Below are positions 34,113 to 43,659 of a stretch of DNA of 54,690 nt, piece after piece (position 1 is the stretch's first letter; each line of letters starts with the position of its first letter). Made by a program: the position numbers and the translations under genes. Source of the stretch: a cf. Phormidesmis sp. LEGE 11477 (GTDB taxonomy: Bacteria; Cyanobacteriota; Cyanobacteriia; Phormidesmidales; Phormidesmidaceae); assembly GCF_015207105.1 (NCBI RefSeq), contig NZ_JADEXO010000029.1, positions 1-54,690 on the forward strand, written 5' to 3'. Under the pieces are notes generated by a model. The model made no database searches, was not told where the DNA came from, and saw nothing but the letters and a program-made list of their open reading frames with translations.

Positions 34113-34234
34113 ACCCAAGCCAACTAGACTGAGGCCCAAACGAATGATATCTTCTGTAGTCTAAAGCTTGTGCGTCAGCGTCCGTCAGTGCTTGTGTCAG
34201 TCAGGTATAGCTAGTCAGAATAGGTAACATAGAT

Positions 34235-35794
34235 TTGCTCTCTCTTCTTTCTCTCCTCTCTATCGCTAGTTCTATAGCAGCTAGTTCTATAGCAGCCAGT
34301 TCCTTTCAAACTCTTTCCCCAGCAGATTTTCTCTCTCCCACTACGCAGTCTCTTACGCAACCTCTTCAGACCGCGCCAGAGATGACTGGGCCAGAGGTGA
34401 CTGCGCCAGAGCAGATCGCACAAGCAGAAAATGAGATCATCACAGTGCCGCAAGAGGTGCGATCGCTGCCTGGTCAATTGGATACGGTGCCAGTTTTCAA
34501 TAGCAACAGTCCCGAAATTATTGAATCTGACGGTATTCTCCTGTCTACTTTTCCACCTAGAGGCAAAGGCACGCCATCGGCTCATCTTAATTATCCGCTA
34601 AGCGGTCGCTTTGATATCTTTTCGCACCACGTGGCCAGAGGGCAAGATGACCAGGACGATCGCACGGTGTATGAAGGGATTATCGTTCACAATCCGGGCA
34701 GCCAGGCCATTACACTTTCTGTTCGAGAAGGCGCTTCCTACATTAGTCAAGAATCGCCCTGGAACGAGATTGCCTCTGGCACTTCTAACCTGTATAGCGA
34801 CAGTTTCTCAGGGCCAGGTAGCCGGATCGTCAATGATATTTTGCGCGATCGCCGCCATCCTGCCCTGCCCGACCGGGTGACCATTGCGCCCCGCACCACC
34901 CACCTGCTACTCAACGCGCCGATTCCTCTGCGTCGCCTCAACGTTCCTACAGATGGTACGCATCCGGCAGGCAGTCTAATCACCCCGCCGCCTAGAAACG
35001 TCAGCTCTGGTGAAGGACCTAGGCTCAACGGTCGCTCTACGCTGATTCGGGTACACAGCAGCGGCCCGGTCTATGTGGCCAGTCTGGCGATGCATGCGCC
35101 TCAAGTTGATGGCAATGAGCAGGTGCCTACCCTAGATGAGTGGAAGCATCTGCTTTTTCGAGGCCAGCTATCTGAGCCCCGCGATCAGCCGCCTAGTAGG
35201 CCCGGCAGCCGGGCTAATCCATTTCGCTATGGCCGCGTTTCTGGGATTTCTCGGGGCTCTCAATGGCGAGCAACTTTAAGCGATCGCAACCGAGACCAGC
35301 TAACCATTCCTCGTCCAGGCGAGCAGTTTTCCTATGGCATCAGCACCTTAGAGCGCAATACCTTGGGCACTGGCCAAATCCAGAGCGCGCCGATTCTAGC
35401 TCGCTACCGAGACACTGCCTACCGCGCCAACGGCAACTATGGCGTTGAGTACAATCTGACATTACCTTTGCACAACGCCACCCAGCGCCCTCAAACCATA
35501 GCGCTATCTGTCCAAACGCCTATTCAAAACGACAGTCTAAAAGACGCCCTTCAGTTCTATCAAAGCCCTAAGAATCGGGTCTTCTTTCGGGGGACGGTGT
35601 TATTTATCTACCGAGAAGACGATGGCAGATCTCGCGCCGCTTTCACGTATCTAGAACAGAATCAAGGCCAGCAGGGTCAGCCATTAGTGACCATGACCTT
35701 AGCACCGGGCGAGCAAAGAGATGTCAACGTTCAATTTTTGTACCCGCCAGATGCAACGCCGCCCCAGGTATTGACCGTTAGCACGCTAGAGTAA
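34235..35794 (+). CDS. exported DUF3370-domain protein
   Basis: A 519-residue protein of a cyanobacterial family (DUF3370). It opens with a signal-like hydrophobic region (LLSLLSLLSIASSIAASSIA) and a Pro/Glu-rich linker. The conserved domain follows: VPQEVRSLPGQLDTVPVFNS, ILLSTFPPRGKGTPSAHLNY, FDIFSHHVARG and IIVHNPGSQAITL. The family has no known function and is probably periplasmic or outer-membrane associated. The only reasonable start is TTG at 34235, with ATAGG 10 nt upstream. A 15-bp duplication (34265-34294) extends the signal region in frame. Confidence 0.87.
   Translation: MLSLLSLLSIASSIAASSIAASSFQTLSPADFLSPTTQSLTQPLQTAPEMTGPEVTAPEQIAQAENEIITVPQEVRSLPGQLDTVPVFNSNSPEIIESDGILLSTFPPRGKGTPSAHLNYPLSGRFDIFSHHVARGQDDQDDRTVYEGIIVHNPGSQAITLSVREGASYISQESPWNEIASGTSNLYSDSFSGPGSRIVNDILRDRRHPALPDRVTIAPRTTHLLLNAPIPLRRLNVPTDGTHPAGSLITPPPRNVSSGEGPRLNGRSTLIRVHSSGPVYVASLAMHAPQVDGNEQVPTLDEWKHLLFRGQLSEPRDQPPSRPGSRANPFRYGRVSGISRGSQWRATLSDRNRDQLTIPRPGEQFSYGISTLERNTLGTGQIQSAPILARYRDTAYRANGNYGVEYNLTLPLHNATQRPQTIALSVQTPIQNDSLKDALQFYQSPKNRVFFRGTVLFIYREDDGRSRAAFTYLEQNQGQQGQPLVTMTLAPGEQRDVNVQFLYPPDATPPQVLTVSTLE
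34265..34302. repeat. in-frame 15-bp duplication in the DUF3370 signal region
   Basis: GCTAGTTCTATAGCA occurs twice exactly, plus a partial third copy, encoding repeated Ala-Ser-Ser-Ile-Ala. Confidence 0.9.
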
Positions 35795-35905
35795 GAGGTG
35801 TCTTGTAGAAGTATCTGCCTTTGTGATTATTTCAGAGCAGGTGGTTACAATATCAGCTACAACGACTATGGCTGGTCGTTGGAAACCTGGCCATCACAAG
35901 ACAAT

Positions 35906-36661
35906 ATGCCCCCTTCTCATCGTCTGTTGTTATTTCTACGCTACCCTCAGCCAGGGCAGACCAAAACTCGATTGATTCCTGCCTTAGGCGCTGTGGGCGC
36001 GGCTCAGCTACAGCGTCAGATGGCTGAATATCTGCTGGCCAAACTCGACCATCCTGCCTGGCAGCTCCAGATTCACTTTACCGGGGCTAGCCTACGAGAT
36101 ATGCAGTCCTGGCTAGGCTCAGGCTATGCTTACAAACCCCAAATAGAGGGCAATCTGGGTGAGAAACTGTGGTCTGGGTTTCAGTCGACTTTTGCAGAAG
36201 AAAACCCTGCCCTCTCATCGCAAAATCGGGTAGTTGCAGTCGGCGCAGACTGCCCAGACTTAAGCGTTCGGCATATTCGCCAGGCGTTTGAGCACCTAGA
36301 CTATGACGATGTGGTGCTCGGACCGGCCCTAGACGGCGGTTACTATCTAATTGGGTTACGACAATCTTGTTTGCCCTCCAAATCTTTTTCGAGTTCGCCT
36401 ACTTCTAGCGCTCTCCCTCCCGATTCTCTTTCTCAAAAGTCGCTATTCACAGATATCAGCTGGAGCACTTCTGCCGTATTGCGACAGACCCTAGAAAGCG
36501 CTAAAGCTCTAGACCTTTCAACCGCGCAGCTAGAGACGCTAGCCGACATCGATCGTCCATCGGATCTAGCAATCTGGCACAGACTTCAAACCGATGCCTA
36601 CCAAGCTAATCCGAAGCATTCATCAAACTCGCTATCTACAGACAGGGTGTATTTTAGTTGA
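35906..36661 (+). CDS. TIGR04282-family (DUF2064) glycosyltransferase-like protein
   Basis: A 251-residue GT-A-like protein from the ATG at 35906. The signature is LLLFLRYPQPGQTKTRLIPA, followed by GADCPDLS and the conserved GPALDGGYYLIGL. TIGR04282 members are named for arsenosugar biosynthesis, but many cyanobacterial copies are not next to arsenic genes, as here, so the sugar step is uncertain. It probably uses a nucleotide sugar. The frame is open from 35798, but the added residues look non-coding. It is downstream of the DUF3370 gene (111 bp). Confidence 0.85.
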   Translation: MPPSHRLLLFLRYPQPGQTKTRLIPALGAVGAAQLQRQMAEYLLAKLDHPAWQLQIHFTGASLRDMQSWLGSGYAYKPQIEGNLGEKLWSGFQSTFAEENPALSSQNRVVAVGADCPDLSVRHIRQAFEHLDYDDVVLGPALDGGYYLIGLRQSCLPSKSFSSSPTSSALPPDSLSQKSLFTDISWSTSAVLRQTLESAKALDLSTAQLETLADIDRPSDLAIWHRLQTDAYQANPKHSSNSLSTDRVYFS

Positions 36662-36749
36662 TACATCTCTTGTTTATAGCGAGGCGGCAACGATGAAGTC
36701 GAGTTATCTCACTCGCAACAGACTGTCGCAACAGCGAAAGCCTCTCCGT

Positions 36750-37592
36750 CTACTGTTCAGGCGAGATGCGTCGGTAGCGGGCTTGAACCAGCAGATGAAC
36801 GCCGTATGCCAACATGCCAAATGCGATAACGCCCATCAAGATAGCGCCGAAGGGCTGTTGCTCAATGACCTGTAGAGCGCCAGCTGTCGTTCTAGCCTCA
36901 CTAGCGTCAGAAGATCGCGCCGCCTGAGCAAAGAAATATCCTACAATCACTGAGACAATGCCTTTGCAAATCAGTCCAAATCGTCCAATCCGCACTACCC
37001 AGCTCTGTGCGGCCTCGTTCATTTCAGCTAGCTTTAGCTTCTTTCTAAACTTGATTTTGACACCGCGATAGATACAGTAGAATCCGTAGGCTACAGCGCC
37101 AGCTGCGACGAGTCCGACTAGCCAGCGGCCAAAGGGCTGAGAAAGCAGGGTTGCTGTCTGTTGGTTAGAGCCACCGCCACTGCTGCCGCCAGATGAAGAT
37201 CCACCGCTAAATACGATGCGAAAGGCTACAAAGGATAGACTTCCATAAATAATGCCGCTAACGGCGTAGGACAGACGACGCAGGATGTTTTTGGCCCCAT
37301 CATCGTCGTGCTCAGGGTCAAAGATAGCGGCCACAAAGCGCCAAATGACGTATCCTATTAAGCCGACGGCGACTAGGAATAGCATGACCTTGCCAAAGGG
37401 CTGACTAGCGATAGTCTCGAACGCACCGGTAGAGCCAGTAACTTTGCCGCCCCAGTTGAAGGCTGCTTGAATAGCAAGTATGCCTACTAGCGCGTAGATG
37501 ACTCCTTTAGCTGCATAGCCAAAGCGGGCTATGACTTCGATCCACTTAGCGGTATCGCTACTGCTAGATGATCCAAACGATTGATTGCTCAT
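36750..37592 (-). CDS. DUF1206 membrane protein
   Basis: A 280-residue membrane protein with three tandem DUF1206 units, each of two hydrophobic helices. Repeated landmarks are ARFGYAAKGVIYALVGILA, LRRLSYAVSGIIYGSLSF and IGRFGLICKGIVSVIVGYF, each followed by a QPFG turn. A Ser/Gly-rich loop (SSSGGSSGGG) links units 2 and 3. It is located in the cytoplasmic or thylakoid membrane; the function is unknown. The ATG start is MSNQSFGSS. It converges on the glycosyltransferase gene and is upstream-divergent to nothing nearby. Confidence 0.88.
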   Translation of the reverse strand: MSNQSFGSSSSSDTAKWIEVIARFGYAAKGVIYALVGILAIQAAFNWGGKVTGSTGAFETIASQPFGKVMLFLVAVGLIGYVIWRFVAAIFDPEHDDDGAKNILRRLSYAVSGIIYGSLSFVAFRIVFSGGSSSGGSSGGGSNQQTATLLSQPFGRWLVGLVAAGAVAYGFYCIYRGVKIKFRKKLKLAEMNEAAQSWVVRIGRFGLICKGIVSVIVGYFFAQAARSSDASEARTTAGALQVIEQQPFGAILMGVIAFGMLAYGVHLLVQARYRRISPEQ

Positions 37593-37781
37593 AATTACTT
37601 ATCGACGAGTAAATCTCGTAAATATAAAGCTTGAATGGTCTGTGCCGAACAGCTCGCTACAGCGCTCGCCACTTTGCTCCACACATTCTCTAGCGGTAAA
37701 ATCCTTATCGCCTGAAAGAGCAGAGCGATCGGTTAACACCCATCGGTTTAGTCTCTTCTACTGTAGCTACTGTAGCTGCCA

Positions 37782-39524
37782 TCAACTACTGATAGGAAGT
37801 TCAATTTGAAAGGTTGTCCCTTCTCCAAGGGTTGAGGCAACACTCAGTCTGCCGTGATGCGCTTCAACAATAGTTTGATAGCTAACAGTCAGTCCTAAAC
37901 CTGTTCCTTTTCCAACCGGCTTAGTCGTGAAAAACGGGTCAAATATTTTTTCCTGATCGGCTTTGGAAATGCCCACACCGTTATCAGTGATCTTGACAAC
38001 CGCATGAGCCGCTTCGACATAAGTCGCAATCGTCAGGGTGGGCGAGAAAGAGTCTTCCGACGATTTCTCTCGTAGGGCATCTATGGCGTTACCGAGCAAA
38101 CTGATAAAGACTTGATTGATAGCTCTAGCGTCACAGAAGACCGAAGGGAGCTGGCCGTAGCGCTTGCCTACGCTGATCGAAGATCCCTCGGACGAGCCAG
38201 CAAGCTGATAGTTGAGTAGAAGCAGGCTGCTATCTAGGCCTTCGTGAAGATTGACAGACTTATAGCGAGATTCATCTAATCGAGAAAAATTACTTAGAGA
38301 CTCAACGATTTTCTGAACTCTACTGGTTCCGGCTTTCATTGAATCCAACAGCTTTTGCCAATCTTGTTTCAAGAAATCGAGCGCGATATTTTGGCTGAAT
38401 CTTTGGATTTCCTCGGCAGGTTTGGGGTAGTGTTTTTCGTAGAGCGAGATAAGTGCTAGGCAGTCTTGAGTGTAGTCTGTATTGATATCGATATTGCCAT
38501 ATATGAAGCTGATCGGGTTGTTGATTTCGTGAGCGACGCCAGCCGAAAGCTGACCTAGTCCAGATAGCTTCTCTGCTTGAACGAGCTGTGCCTGAGAACG
38601 CTTGAGCTGAGCGATCGCGTCTGTCAAGGCTTGAGTCTGCTCGTTTACCGCATCGCTTAGCCGCAGATTGACCGCTTTTAACATGCGTGTGTTTTGTTCG
38701 ACCCGGACTAAATAGCCTAAGTAGATGACTAGCGCCACAGCAACAACAAAGAGGCAGATGAGATAGTTGTTCTTTGTTTGCGTCACTTCTCGGTAGTAAT
38801 CTTTGTAATTGAGTGTGAGCTCGTTAATAGCAGCGCCAAGGGTTTCGTCAGAGAGTAAGCTTACTAGCTGATGGGTCTCTCCTTGAAGCCTCAAAATAGC
38901 TGCAGCATGACGGAAAGCATTATCTGTGATAGGGGGTAATTCTGCTTGAGCCATCAGTTTTCTTATGTCCGACGGCGCTGCTAGCGCATTGTCTAATGAG
39001 TACATGAGGACGAGCTGAGAGACTTGCTGAAGAAGGGCGATGGAGGGGGCGAATCTGTTTTCAGTTTCTAGCTGATCAATGATTGTGGCCATTGCTGTTG
39101 GAAAGTAGGTAGTAGAATTTTTGAGAATGGCATTTTCTGATTTAAAGTCTTCTATCTGAAGATCCCTCAAGGCTGACTGCTCTTCTATTTCAGCGAGCTT
39201 TTCTTGAATGGTAAAGTGAGGTGGCAACTGCGACAGCGAGGTTTCCAACGCTTCTAGCTGACTAAGGAACGCTGAAGTGTCGGCTGTCAGCTTGTCGTAG
39301 TTATGAAAGACAGAAGAGTAAGACTTTAAGATATCTGCCTTGATAGCAAGGTGCGATCGCTCTATGGCTTGTAGCTGTTCAATGATTTGATAGTGCTGGC
39401 CAACGCTGTGAACTTGAGTTTGCCAAAACAGACCTGTAAGCAGCAGCAAAAGAGAGCTCAGCAGCAGCGCAGCGCGCAGACGCGGAGCCTCTAATCGTGA
39501 CAGTAGCTGACGGATCTTCTTCAT
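37782..39524 (-). CDS. sensor histidine kinase with DAHL-type periplasmic domain
   Basis: A 580-residue membrane kinase. A first membrane helix (residues ~19-36) and a second (LICLFVVAVALVIYLGYLV, ~255-273) enclose an all-helical sensor with DILKSYSSVFHNYDKL and FKSENAILKNSTTYFP, the pattern of DAHL domains. The cytoplasmic part has a coiled coil, HisKA box SAGVAHEINNPISFIYG (His ~331) and ATPase boxes LGNAIDAL, DNGVGIS, FTTKPVGKGTGLGL. No HAMP or receiver domain is seen, and no response regulator gene lies nearby. It is 11 bp downstream of the di-haem peroxidase gene on the same strand, so the two are co-transcribed. Confidence 0.88.
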   Translation of the reverse strand: MKKIRQLLSRLEAPRLRAALLLSSLLLLLTGLFWQTQVHSVGQHYQIIEQLQAIERSHLAIKADILKSYSSVFHNYDKLTADTSAFLSQLEALETSLSQLPPHFTIQEKLAEIEEQSALRDLQIEDFKSENAILKNSTTYFPTAMATIIDQLETENRFAPSIALLQQVSQLVLMYSLDNALAAPSDIRKLMAQAELPPITDNAFRHAAAILRLQGETHQLVSLLSDETLGAAINELTLNYKDYYREVTQTKNNYLICLFVVAVALVIYLGYLVRVEQNTRMLKAVNLRLSDAVNEQTQALTDAIAQLKRSQAQLVQAEKLSGLGQLSAGVAHEINNPISFIYGNIDINTDYTQDCLALISLYEKHYPKPAEEIQRFSQNIALDFLKQDWQKLLDSMKAGTSRVQKIVESLSNFSRLDESRYKSVNLHEGLDSSLLLLNYQLAGSSEGSSISVGKRYGQLPSVFCDARAINQVFISLLGNAIDALREKSSEDSFSPTLTIATYVEAAHAVVKITDNGVGISKADQEKIFDPFFTTKPVGKGTGLGLTVSYQTIVEAHHGRLSVASTLGEGTTFQIELPISS

Positions 39525-39535
39525 GCTGCTTCTGT

Positions 39536-40615
39536 CTAAGATGCCTGCTGAGATGCTGCATCGGGTGGTGGCCCGGTCAGCGTGCGTAGAAAGCTTACAA
39601 TCGCCGCCGTATCATCTTGAGGAATTTTTCGGCCAAGCTGATATTGGCCCATAATGCGAACGCTTTCTTCAAGCGTTTCTACACTACCGTCATGCAGATA
39701 GGGTGCAGTCAGCTCAATATTTCGCAGAGAAGGCACCTTGAACACATAGCGATCGCGCGCTCGTCCCGTAATATTCATCCGGCCTAGGTCAACCTTCTGG
39801 ACATTGCCGCGAGCCAAAAAGTAATCTTCCATAACACCTAAGCGCTGGAACATATTGCCACCTACATTTACTCCTTGGTGACAGGCAACGCAGCCATATC
39901 GCTTAAACGCATCGTAGCCTTGCTTTTCCTGGACGGTGATGGCAGAGTGATCACCTTTTAAATACCGATCGAACTTAGAATCGGGCGTGACTAAAGCCCG
40001 TTCATAGGTGGCTATAGCTTCTCGAACCGCATCGGGCCGTATGCCATCGGCATAAAGCGAGCGAAACGCTGCTTGATAGCCTTTATCCTGGCTGAGCCTG
40101 GATATCACCTCAGGCCAGGTGCTGTTCATCTCGTTGGGGTTGAGCAGCGGTTCATCTATCTGAGCTTCCAAAGACTCGACCCTGCCATCCCAGTGCTGTC
40201 GAAAGTTGAAGGCACTATTCCAAACCGTCGGCGTATTAAGGCCCATGCGTTTTCCTCTGGCGATCGCAATAGGCAGGCCGTCCGTGCCACCTAGCGCGTT
40301 GATATGACAGCTCGCGCACGATAATGAGCGATCGCTCGACAGCCGCACATCATGAAATAGGCGATCGCCTAGCGCTACCTTTTGAGTATTCAACTTTTTT
40401 ATTTTTGGAATCGGTTCAATAGGCTCAGGCGTAGTCCCATCTCGTCCATAGGTCTGCACTGACGAAGACTGATACAGCTCCACACTACTTGTACGGTAGT
40501 TTGCTGTAGTCTGATCGAGCCGACTGCTAAACAGCCCAGAACTCGCTAACGCAGCGCAGAATAGCAGCACGCTGATGACCGCCAAAATAGAGATATCCTT
40601 TCGCTGCCACTTCAC
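39536..40615 (-). CDS. di-haem cytochrome c peroxidase / MauG-like protein
   Basis: A 359-residue exported c-type cytochrome with an N-terminal hydrophobic anchor (ISILAVISVLLFCAALASSG). Two haem motifs, CASCHINALGG and CVACHQGVNVGG, are spaced as in bacterial cytochrome c peroxidases and MauG. A late Met/Tyr/His region (PSLRNIELTAPYLHDGSVETL) holds the distal features. It reduces peroxide or oxidises a partner in the periplasm or lumen. The start is GTG with AAGG 5 nt upstream. It forms a two-gene unit with the DAHL kinase, which suggests the peroxidase or its product feeds the sensor; that link is inference. Confidence 0.9.
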   Translation of the reverse strand: MKWQRKDISILAVISVLLFCAALASSGLFSSRLDQTTANYRTSSVELYQSSSVQTYGRDGTTPEPIEPIPKIKKLNTQKVALGDRLFHDVRLSSDRSLSCASCHINALGGTDGLPIAIARGKRMGLNTPTVWNSAFNFRQHWDGRVESLEAQIDEPLLNPNEMNSTWPEVISRLSQDKGYQAAFRSLYADGIRPDAVREAIATYERALVTPDSKFDRYLKGDHSAITVQEKQGYDAFKRYGCVACHQGVNVGGNMFQRLGVMEDYFLARGNVQKVDLGRMNITGRARDRYVFKVPSLRNIELTAPYLHDGSVETLEESVRIMGQYQLGRKIPQDDTAAIVSFLRTLTGPPPDAASQQAS

Positions 40616-40830
40616 CTTTAAGCTTAGCCCTGATCGCTAGTTTGCGCGGAATGCACTGCCAAAACGCCCTACTAAAATGCCCTATCTATTCCACGACATT
40701 GCTGCTCAAGGTCTATTGATCCATGACACCTATCCATAACACCTACTCTTCGCTAAAGATCGAACATCTAGAGAGTTGAGATCGTAGCTTTAAAGCAGGT
40801 AGATAAAGCAGGCAGATGAGATCACTTCTA

Positions 40831-41199
40831 TCACTGCAAATCTGTTAAAAAGTCGGGAATATCCACCACGTGATAAAAGATCAAAACAGCAACAATAACG
40901 GTGTAAAGCGTTGCTCCGCCAAAGCCAAGCAGCATATCTCTTGTCATGTTTTGCTTGGCTTCTGGTAGAAATATATCGACTGCTCCGAACTGCATCATCA
41001 CCATTCCCAGCACATTAGAGAGCCAGTAACCGACCACCGTTCCAGGCATAAACCACTGAGGATTGATCCATCCCACGCCGTAACCAATTATCAAGGCAAT
41101 CGGTAAGTTGAAAAATAGGTCATTCCACCACGATAAAGGCGATAGCATGTAGCCAAGGCCCATCAGCGCCCCACCGCGCAGATGCTTAAATAAGTTCAC
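40831..41199 (-). CDS. hypothetical membrane protein, 122 aa
   Basis: A small protein with three likely membrane helices (LPIALIIGYGVGWI; VVGYWLSNVLGMVMMQFGAV; LGFGGATLYTVIVAVLIFYHV). The N-terminus is LFKHLRGGALMGLGYMLS and the tail is short and acidic. A GTG starts the frame. I cannot assign a family. It lies 52 bp downstream of the trpE stop side, on the same strand as trpE, and may be co-transcribed with the genes around it, although a 215-bp gap separates it from the peroxidase. Confidence 0.68.
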   Translation of the reverse strand: MNLFKHLRGGALMGLGYMLSPLSWWNDLFFNLPIALIIGYGVGWINPQWFMPGTVVGYWLSNVLGMVMMQFGAVDIFLPEAKQNMTRDMLLGFGGATLYTVIVAVLIFYHVVDIPDFLTDLQ

Positions 41200-41251
41200 G
41201 ACTCTACTGTCCTTTGAATAGCCGGATATAAGACGCTAGTAGGCAGCACGC

Positions 41252-42784
41252 TTAGCCTTTTAGGCATCGCACCGCTTCCAACATTCCCTTGGCTTTATTT
41301 AGCGTCTCTTGATACTCGTTTTCAGGGATCGAATCTGCAACTAGCCCAGCGCCCGCCTGCACGCTGATCGTTTGAGCGCCGTCCGCCGCCGACTGAACTA
41401 CCATGGTGCGAATCGTGATGGCGCTGTTGAGCTGGCCTTCGAAGTCGTAGTAGCCATAGACGCCAGAGTAAGGGCCTCGGTAGTCGGGCTCTAAGTCTTT
41501 GATGATCTGCATGGCGCGAATTTTGGGTGCGCCGCTGACAGTGCCCGCCGGAAAGCTAGCCTTTAGCAGATCCCAAGCGGTCTTATCAGGCGCTAGATCG
41601 CCGACGACGTTGCTGACGATGTGCATAACGTGGGAGTAGTTTTCTATCACCATCAGCTCATCGACTTTGACCGTACCGCTAGTGCAGACACGGCCTAGAT
41701 CGTTGCGCCCTAGATCAACTAGCATGACGTGCTCGGCAATTTCTTTTGGATCGGCTAGAAGATCGGCGGCGTAGTCGGCATCTTCAGCCGCGTTTTTGCC
41801 TCTAGGGCGAGTGCCTGCAATGGGCCGCAGGGTTGCGCGCATCGCACTGTTCGGACCAGTGACAGTGGCTTTTACCATGACTTCAGGGCTAGATCCGATG
41901 AGCTGCCAGCCGTTGAAGTTGAAATAGCACATGTATGGAGAGGGATTCACCAGCCGCAAAGAGCGATAGAGATCAAAGGGATCGCCATCGTAGCTAGCTT
42001 GGAGGCGCTGAGAAATAACAACCTGAAAGATATCTCCCGCTCGGATATGGGCTTTGGCTTTCTCGACACTAGCGCAAAATTCTTCGGGTGTGCGATTGCT
42101 GCTGTATTCCAGGGGTGGTGCGGTGCTAGCTTCTGGTGAGGTCCAGGTGAGCAGCGTGTCTTTTTCGTTGAGCGGCGATCGCAGCTTAGTCACTAGTTTG
42201 CTAACGTGATCGCACGCTGCCTCGTAAGCGGCCTTTAGATCCCCATCAGGGTCTCTAAGATCGGCATAGGCGATCGCCCACACCTTACGCTTCACCTGAT
42301 CAAAGATCAGCAGATTGTCTACCTGCATCCACAGCCCATCCGGCAAACTATCCTCACTGCGCGCGTGAGTGGTCACCGTCGGCTCGATCCACTTGATCAG
42401 TTCGTAGCCCCAAAACCCAAACAGTCCACCAATCCCAGGTGGTAGTTGAGGCAAGCGAACGGGCCGTAAAGGCTCGATGCAGTCCTGCAAAATATCGAAC
42501 GGATTGCCCTCTAGTACCTTCTGTCTAGCATCGCGGAAGGTTTGTGTGGTCTGATCTCCCTGCGACTCTAACACCCACAGCGGGTCACAGCCTAGAAAAC
42601 TGTAGCGCCCTAATGTCTCTCCACCTTCAACCGATTCGAGTAAAAAACTATATGGCTGACCCGCACAAACTTTGTACCAAGCCGAAACAGGCGTATCGAG
42701 ATCGGCTACCCATTCTTGATATACCGGTACAAAGTTTCCCTGTGAGGCCAAGTCCGAGAAGGCTTCAAAATCTGGAAAGATCAT
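41252..42784 (-). CDS. trpE: anthranilate synthase component I
   Basis: A 510-residue enzyme that converts chorismate plus ammonia or glutamine to anthranilate, the first committed step to tryptophan. The N-terminal regulatory domain has the LLESVEGGETLGRYSFLG motif that in this family senses tryptophan. The chorismate-binding core shows IRAGDIFQVVISQRL, PIAGTRPRG, FPAGTVSGAPKIRAM and the closing VQAGAGLVADSIPENEY. The partner TrpG is not in the window. I start at the ATG at 42784 (MIFPDFEAF); the open frame to 42823 adds non-conserved residues. Confidence 0.93.
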   Translation of the reverse strand: MIFPDFEAFSDLASQGNFVPVYQEWVADLDTPVSAWYKVCAGQPYSFLLESVEGGETLGRYSFLGCDPLWVLESQGDQTTQTFRDARQKVLEGNPFDILQDCIEPLRPVRLPQLPPGIGGLFGFWGYELIKWIEPTVTTHARSEDSLPDGLWMQVDNLLIFDQVKRKVWAIAYADLRDPDGDLKAAYEAACDHVSKLVTKLRSPLNEKDTLLTWTSPEASTAPPLEYSSNRTPEEFCASVEKAKAHIRAGDIFQVVISQRLQASYDGDPFDLYRSLRLVNPSPYMCYFNFNGWQLIGSSPEVMVKATVTGPNSAMRATLRPIAGTRPRGKNAAEDADYAADLLADPKEIAEHVMLVDLGRNDLGRVCTSGTVKVDELMVIENYSHVMHIVSNVVGDLAPDKTAWDLLKASFPAGTVSGAPKIRAMQIIKDLEPDYRGPYSGVYGYYDFEGQLNSAITIRTMVVQSAADGAQTISVQAGAGLVADSIPENEYQETLNKAKGMLEAVRCLKG

Positions 42785-42873
42785 GGTAGGAGGTACTACA
42801 GATATTCTTACAAAGCGAAGCAACTAGCTAACATACAAACTGACGTAACAGATACATTTAAACGCTCGCTATT

Positions 42874-42914
42874 AAAAAAGCGAAAGGACAGCTAAAGATA
42901 GCGGCCCTTTCGCT
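42874..42914 (-). terminator. rho-independent terminator of psaD
   Basis: On the minus strand AGCGAAAGG pairs with CCTTTCGCT around an 18-base loop and is followed by a run of T (six A at 42874-42879 on the plus strand). It lies 135 bp past the psaD stop, between psaD and trpE. Confidence 0.8.
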
Positions 42915-43049
42915 AGGTAGATAGCCTAATTGCCTGCCCTTAGCTTTCACAAATGAACAAGCTATTAGATAGGCAACGTAGGTTAGACAACTGCGGACTA
43001 AACACTGTGGACTAAACGGTGACGGACTGAGTACTCGCGAAGTCAGTGA

Positions 43050-43517
43050 CTATGGGCGAGGCAACCCAGTTGTCTTGACATCAGTTTTCTTCCGATCGGT
43101 TTCAAAGGTATTTTGACCGCTGAACTTAATAGTTGCAGGATCTGGATTCTCGCCGATACGACGATCTTTCTTACCGCTGTAGCCACGACCTTCGTTAACT
43201 TTCTCAGGAAACACACCGTCGGCTGGGTGAAGGAAGGTAGTTTCGCCGTTAGGAAGAATGCGATAGATTTTGTAGTCGGTGATTTTGGGCTTGAACTTAG
43301 TTCTTAGCTGAGCACCTAACGCTAAACACTGTTCTTTGCGAGCTAGCTCCAATAGGTTCTCACCTTCATTCATTGTGGCTGCCCCGCCTGTCGGCATCTC
43401 AAAGACCTGTTCCTTCTCAGAAGTCCAGGTGATTGCATACCGCTCTTCTACAAAAGCTGCTGTCAGGAGACCGCCAGTGCTGCCGCCAAATTTGGGCATT
43501 GAGCCAGTTAGTGCCAT
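43050..43517 (-). CDS. psaD: photosystem I reaction centre subunit II
   Basis: A stromal/cytoplasmic subunit of photosystem I that docks ferredoxin and stabilises PsaC. Conserved blocks are [63 protein letters not shown] and [19 protein letters not shown]. At 155 residues it is longer than common PsaD (about 140): after the usual end [10 protein letters not shown] it has 14 extra residues ([14 protein letters not shown] and two more), a basic tail. GAGAG lies 8-9 nt before the ATG. It is monocistronic by position, with its own terminator. Confidence 0.96.
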   Translation of the reverse strand: MALTGSMPKFGGSTGGLLTAAFVEERYAITWTSEKEQVFEMPTGGAATMNEGENLLELARKEQCLALGAQLRTKFKPKITDYKIYRILPNGETTFLHPADGVFPEKVNEGRGYSGKKDRRIGENPDPATIKFSGQNTFETDRKKTDVKTTGLPRP

Positions 43518-43659
43518 GAATAATCTCTCTCAACGATGCCCCAAATCGTAACATCGTGCCGTGAACACTTTAACAGACCCGAAAAGAAGCGTAACAGTTC
43601 TTCAACTGTACTCATAGAGTGTATTCTTCTCACGGCTTGTTCTAGCACTGATTGCCGAT

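Noticed and set aside
36594-36875. 93-codon plus-strand frame overlapping two genes
   Set aside because: It overlaps the end of the glycosyltransferase gene and the antisense of the DUF1206 gene and has no coding features of its own.
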